Origin: Progne subis subis
Taxonomy: Eukaryota; Chordata; Aves; Passeriformes; Hirundinidae
DNA: 64,000 nt
Assembly: GCA_022316685.1 (NCBI GenBank)
Contig: JAKJHU010000023.1
Span: 2,963,192 to 3,027,191 of the forward strand
Direction: 5' to 3'
Part shown: one piece after another, positions 58,529 through 64,000 of the stretch
How positions within the stretch are numbered: position 1 is the first letter of the stretch
How the letters are laid out: each line of letters opens with the position of its first letter
Translations under genes and position numbers: made by a program
Notes under the pieces: generated by a model
What the model saw: only the letters and a program-made list of their open reading frames with translations
Database searches by the model: none
What the model was told of the DNA's origin: nothing

Positions 58529-61500
58529 GTTTCTTGTGATTTACATATGCTAAATGACTAAAGAAAAGGTTCAGTATACATAATACAAGCCTTGAAAATA
58601 AAGGAAAACATCCTTTGCTACATCAAAACTAGAAATTGCCATTATTAATGTACTGAAGTAAAAGAAAACATGACCCCCTCTGTGGACAGATAAAATAAGC
58701 CTAACTGGTAATTGCCATTTTTCATTAAATTAAAACAGGTAAATGGAAAATCTTCGTAAACACAAAAGATCAAGGTAAAAGATGTCTGCCTTCAGTTCCA
58801 TTTAAATTGAGTTATCCCCCACACTGGATATGCATCAACTCAGCCAAAACCAGCTGTGAAATTTCTGGGACTGAGCCTGTATAGAGCAGCCCAAATTGAA
58901 CTATTACTTTATTAGTGCATGAATTTATGCTCACAAGAAATCATGTCTTCAGTATCAAGCCTGCAATGGCATTTTTCACACTGAAACAGCCTCCTGCACA
59001 AAATTGATTCCATTAAAATTCTTGGGTAAGGTACAAAGAGAAGGTTTCAAAACCAAGCTACAAAGGGAAATAAAAAACCTGCCTCGCTCCAAAACTTCTG
59101 CAAGAATCTAGTTTGTCACAGGCATGCCATCCATATTGCTGCCCCAAATTAGGGCCTTGGGGTAAGTAAAACAGCCTCACAGGTATTCATAGTATTTTGT
59201 TACATGTTATCTGAAGATATCTGAATTTAGGATATTCATGTAATTCTGCCTGAAACACCTTAGAACACAAGCAGAACATTTACTGAGAGCTGCCTAGAGC
59301 TGATTTGGATGTGTGACACTCCTGACATGCTTTGCAGGAATATTTATGAGAATGCAATGAGCAGAGTGTCCAGCAGTCAATGTTCCGTGTGCATTCCTGG
59401 AATATCTGAACTGCAGCACTTACAGAGATTACAACACAGAGTAAAAAGGTGTTAGCCTGGAACACAAAGGTCTGTTTATTTATAGAAGCCAATTCTATTT
59501 AACGGGAAAATATGGAATAAATCTGCTCTAATATTAATGCAAGTTCTAATTTTCAGCACGAAAGCACCTTTGCAATAACGGAAATTCAGGGAAGAGTATT
59601 AATGGGAAAAGTCACTTTGGTTCATGTGCTCAGTTCTCTTTTCAATAAGATAAAGATGTTTTTGTCCACGTCTTCTACAGATTTCAGTGCTTCCTTTTCA
59701 TTCTATTTGTTCCTTGTTTGGACAGCTTGGACTGTGCACATTAAGAAAGCCAGCAAAATTTGGTGCCAAAACACAGAGATTACTTTATCTTGTAAACATA
59801 ATGACATTTAGAGCAAGGCTGAATATCATCAATGTAAATAGCAAATACCTACAAGTCCATTTATTGCCCCTTTCATCCTGACAGGAATAATTACTGTTTA
59901 AAGTTCTCTACCTGAAGGTATATAATCTTTAGAACACATCAACAGAAATGAACCCATCTTTCAAAATTGAGAAGAAATTAAACTGTACAACTTAAATTTT
60001 CCTCACTTGTCTGGCAAAACCTGTCAATAATACAAGAGGCAGCAGTTGTATGATTAAAAGAGCAAAAGAAGTGGGTTTTTCACAAAGAGAAAAATCTTCA
60101 GAGCAGATTCTATGTAAATTACAGACATTAGACTCTGGAAGAATATAAAAGATGCTGGGGTTGAGTTTCAGGTTCACTGTAACTCTCTTTTCCTGCAGCT
60201 CACAGAATGATTAAAGCAGACACTCAGCGCAAAGCCCTTATCAAAAAAATCCCTCTCTGCAGGGAAACTTTGAAATTATTTTTTTCAAAGAAAGCCTGAA
60301 TACCATACCTATTAACTGGAGCACCAAAACCTGAAATAAACACAACTGAATAAATTATAAACACCATGCTTTTTTTAACATCCCCATCATCTTTTACCTG
60401 CAAAAAAGAACTACGGGGCACAGGCATTTTAGGGTGTTGGGGGTTTTTTGGTGTTGTTTTTTTTTTTGGGTTTGTTTTCTTTTTTTCTGATTTTCACAGC
60501 TCCCCAAAATAACACAGAGTTAATTTAGCCAGATTAGCCTTGCTTTATTTGCAGGATCCAGGTGGAGCTGTTTGCTGGTGCCTCACCAGGTACAGCCAAG
60601 CAGAGTTCGGGGTCTGAGCCACTGTGGTGCTGCTCAGGTCTTCATGGCACATTCCCCTTAATCTTATTCACAGTCAGCTTTTCTAAGAAATCTATTATGA
60701 ACTGTCATGGTTTTAATTTATCATTCCCTAAACAATTCCTGGTTTTTACCCCAACACAATCATTTGATCCCTGTTGAGGGAAAAGGGCAATCTGGAGCAG
60801 TTTACCATGATCTTGGTAGGCTATTAGAGTAAAAACTGAAATCAAGTTGTAAAGCGTAATGAGATGGAAGGCTTAACTTGGAGATCTCTTTGTTGTTTAT
60901 GTCCTACTGTGTGTTTAATATTCAAAGAAAATATTGTCTTCCTCATGAAGCAATAGAAGAGGAAAAAAAAAATTGGGCTAAGAAAAAGTAAAAGTACTCA
61001 TAAAGCATAGAGGGCACTGAAATGAGATACTGAAAAAGGGATGGAGTTGTTTGGGTTTTTCAAGCATTTAAGTTTAAACTGTAATTAAACAGAAGGCTGC
61101 CTGGCAAGCTAATATAGAAAAGTTGTAAAATAAACATTGCACAACGGGCATTTTGGCTACTGCTGCTACAACAGGGCTGCACATTGTCCTTTGGCAGGAG
61201 GATCCTGTGGAAACCCGGGAGAGAACATTCCTGAGACCTTCACTCAAATGTAGAGCTTGTCAAGTTCCCGCAGGGGAGGGGGAAATTTTTAGCCATCAGG
61301 ATGGTATTTGTTTTCTTTTACAGAGCCTCTGGTTAGTCCAGAGTTTATTTATACAAAGCCCAATATGCAAGTGCCAGGGGTTTTACATAAAATTGTAATA
61401 AAGAGGGTCACTAATCTGCTAATGGTGCAGTGCTGGGTAATTATTAACTGAAAAGCCAAAGTAAATTAATAAATTATTTATTAGGCTAGAAAAATAATCC

Positions 61501-62250
61501 TCTTGTCAAACATAAAGGATGATGCCTGAACCCTCACAGCAGCAGAAACATCAGACTTGTCTGACAGGTGGGACTGTTCTCCCTTGCATACTACAGGGAA
61601 CTAATGGTTTTCCAAAAATAAATGCTCACTGTGATCTTCAGTGACAAGTACGTAGATCTGAGGGTGATAAAAGTCCTCAGCTTTTCAGGGCTCTTCTATC
61701 TGATTCTAGCAGATCCAAGCACTGACCTGCTTGTGCCTTTCAAAGGATAAATATAGCATAAAAATCAATACTGAGATACAGAAATTTTTGGTACCTTTCC
61801 CATTATTGATTAAATCCCTTTCAGAATTTAAGGCAATGAAATTTTTATTACTCTTGCAAACTTCTCTTTGTTTGTTTTTTTTCCCCTGAAAAATTCTTAC
61901 TCCAGTTTTGCCATCCTGTCCTTACATTTGCTGGTTTCACTTTGCTTCTGGCACTCCATGTTTCAAAGAGCCAGGGATGTGAGATACACGCGGAGATTTC
62001 CCCTACCTCTGCTTGATCTGTCTATTTTTACCAGGTCTCCTGAAAGGACTTAAGAGGCTGCTGCTCTGGATCTGCATATTCATTGTTCTCATTGCTCATC
62101 AAGGAACTCAGACCTCCCGTCCCTCCTAGGGAGAAGGAAGAAGCATGCAAATTGTTCAAAGCTGATTTTTTATTCTGGAAACACACACCTACTTCTTTCT
62201 CACTGAAGCTGATGATAATGTTAAAATACAGTTAAAATCCTTTTCTGAAT
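58529..62250. other. Intergenic DNA, nothing identified
   Basis: AT-rich sequence with a T/G-rich tract at about 60429-60489. No exon, RNA gene or transposon body recognised on either strand; open frames are short and without family signatures. Confidence 0.6.
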
Positions 62251-62309
62251 GAAGACATTCCCTTTAATCAGAGCTATTACATCCAGCACTTTGTCCTGGT
62301 GGTGTTGTG

Positions 62310-62311
<2 letters not shown>

Positions 62312-62348
<37 letters not shown>

Positions 62349-62397
62349 TTTGTTTGTTTGGTTTTTTTTTTGTTTTGTTTTGTTTTGTTTTTTTTTT
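62312..62397. repeat. Poly-T (36) grading into TTTG/TTTTG repeats
   Basis: 36 T residues, then TTTG and TTTTG units, then more T. Same composition family as the tracts at 1.9, 38.5 and 49.1 kb. No adjoining retroposed body on the minus strand is recognised. Confidence 0.93.
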
Positions 62398-62817
62398 AAA
62401 TGTGCTTGTCCTTAAAGAAAAAATGCACTGTCAGGGAAATATATCCTTTCCTGTCCTTCAGCTAAAAGATGGGAAAAGCACAAGATGAAATACAACAAAA
62501 GTAATGACATGACATATTTTAATTTACAGATATGTATTTATCTTAAATAAAAATTAAATTATAAATAAAATAATGATAAACTATTCCCTTATAGGTTTTT
62601 TTTTTATGTTCTTAAGATATCAAATGTAATCAATGGTTTTGTTTAATTGCAAAATCAAATTTCAAATAGAGATGCAGTAGCAGATCCCAACAAATAGATG
62701 CCTTTGCTTTAAACTCCAGCTTTATTCCATAGAAAAGATGCATCAGTGTTTCAGTTCTGGAGGAAAGGAACTTATAAACTGTCAGGAAACTTTGATGTAT
62801 CTTGTAGAATTTAAAGT

Positions 62818-63205
62818 AATGGAATTATAGAGTGGTTTATGTTGGAAGGGGCCTTAAAGGTGATCCACTTCCAACCCTCCTGCCCCAGACAGGGACACCT
62901 TTCACTATCCCAGGTTGCTCAGGGCCCTATCCTGCCTGTCCTTGGATACTTCCAAGGGTGTGGCACACACAGCTTCTCTGGGAAACCTGTGCCAGTGCCT
63001 CACCACCCTCACAGGGAAGAATTTCTTCCTAATATCTGTTTTAAACCTCCCTTTTCTCACTTTAAAATCATTGCCCTTTGTCCTGTTGCTCTGTCCCCAT
63101 ATAAAAAGTTCCTCCCCCTACCTTTCATAAGCCCACTTAAGGTACTGGAATGCCACACTGAAGTCTCTTTTTCTTCTCCAGGCTGAAAAGCCAGTAACTT
63201 TCTTT
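62818..63205 (-). mobile_element. CR1 LINE 3' fragment, antisense
   Basis: Begins with the inverted CR1 terminus ('ggaattatagagtggtttat', then 'gttggaaggggcctta'), continues through 'aatttcttcctaatatctgt' and 'cattgccctttgtcctgttg', and ends near 'cttctccaggctgaaaagcc'. This is the full usual order of the CR1 3' region in reverse. Open frames across it on both strands are LINE relics. Confidence 0.88.
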
Positions 63206-63527
63206 CTCTTAAAATCAAACTAAAACTTTTTCTGAGTCGCATTTACTAAGACCACAACAAGAAAAAAATTTCCCTGATCAAGTTAATATAAGAACACAAC
63301 TATTGTCCAATAAATGCAGAATTTGTAGCCATTGTTTGAGGATTGTGCTTGGGCAGGAGCAGGGTAAATCCTGTGTGCACCACTGCTGTGGGAGGCCCAT
63401 GTCAGGCTGAAAGGGTGACTGGAGTGAGGGATTGACAGCTGCTTCTTCATTTCAGTCCCCACACCATCATCATCTTCCCGCCAGCAGCCCTCAACTCTGC
63501 TTTGCCAACATGCCTGAAGCAAGTGGT

Positions 63528-63650
63528 GGAATGGGGTGCGCACACACCCTCGCCAGTGACACCCCCCTGGAATGGGGTGCGCACACACCCTCGCCAGTGA
63601 CACCCCCCTGGAATGGGGTGCGCACACACCCTCACCAGTGACACCCCTCA
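63528..63650. repeat. Minisatellite: three tandem copies of a 41-bp unit
   Basis: Units begin GGAATGGGGTGCGCACACAC at 63528, 63569 and 63610. The first two are identical; the third differs at a few bases near its end (CTCACC for CTCGCC, then loss of the C run). Each holds GTGCGCAC, an alternating purine-pyrimidine palindrome. As 41 is not a multiple of 3, the open frames across it on both strands read a different frame in each copy and look spurious. Confidence 0.95.
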
Positions 63651-64000
63651 AACCTGCTCTCCTCAGCCTGCTGAAGCCTGTAGGATGACTGGACACCAGT
63701 GCCAGGTGCCACCGACCACCAGAGGCCCCTGAGGGTCTTTGGGGTGCCATGACCTTCCTCAACAAAGCGCCTTTAAAAAGGCACCTTGGGTCTCAGAGGT
63801 ACAGGCAGTCCCCTGTGATTTAGCTCCCTTGTGATGATTGCCAGGGCAACCGAGCCCCAACAGCTCAAGTGATTTCAGTGGGACAGAGGCTGCAAAGGCA
63901 GCCTGGCTCCTCTTCAGGCGGTGCAGGAACGAAAGGCAGGAGGCAGTTCTTGGTCTCCCAGGGCTTCTCCATTCTTCAGAAGCAGCCCACCAAAACATGC

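Noticed and set aside
62839..63186. 115-codon open frame near the right end
   Set aside because: Explained by an antisense CR1 fragment.
63283..63765. 160-codon minus-strand frame with internal repeats
   Set aside because: Covers the 41-bp minisatellite, where the period is not a multiple of 3, so the apparent protein repeats are artefacts of three different frames.
1..64000. CRISPR arrays, operons, tRNA or rRNA genes, or a novel multi-gene system
   Set aside because: This is vertebrate DNA with one spliced gene. No direct-repeat/spacer array, cloverleaf-forming sequence or rRNA stretch was seen on either strand.

Overview
The window is vertebrate nuclear DNA and almost certainly avian. It is AT-rich, has one spliced gene with a CpG-island promoter, and its interspersed repeats are mostly CR1-type LINE fragments, the dominant avian family. 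A solo LTR of a kind that looks like songbird endogenous retroviruses makes a passerine or related bird most likely; the species cannot be named from sequence alone. The one gene I can identify is TAB3 (TAK1/MAP3K7-binding protein 3) on the + strand. Its coding parts match the TAB3 family closely: N-terminal CUE domain, long Pro/Gln/Ser-rich middle, coiled coil and C-terminal NZF ubiquitin-binding zinc finger.

Layout. 1-4.5 kb is upstream non-genic DNA with homopolymer tracts. About 4.86-5.56 kb is a CpG island with GC boxes, a palindromic TCTCGCGAGA element and a likely non-coding first exon ending at a GTGAGG donor at 5304. From there to 31.24 kb is a putative first intron of about 26 kb, carrying several sense CR1 fragments and one antisense solo LTR with a perfect 5-bp target duplication. 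Coding exons are 31328-31429 (start codon exon), 34356-35806 (large central exon), 39018-39178, 41546-41639, 43215-43298 and 45493-45641 (stop). A 3'UTR probably runs to about 50.1 kb. 50.1-64 kb looks intergenic, with antisense CR1 fragments, poly-T tracts and a 41-bp minisatellite. In mammals TAB3 lies between DMD and GK; I see no exon of either here.

The assembled coding sequence would give about 679 residues, against 712 for the human protein as I recall it. The difference fits absence of one alternative exon between the coiled coil and the zinc finger. As given, the sequence has one extra base (34371) in the fifth codon of the large exon, which breaks the frame. The same exon is bracketed by two identical 48-bp direct repeats that I cannot explain as a known transposon. 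Together these make the exon-2 neighbourhood the part most worth re-checking, either as an assembly artefact or as a real local rearrangement. I found no operon, CRISPR array, tRNA, rRNA or novel multi-gene system.
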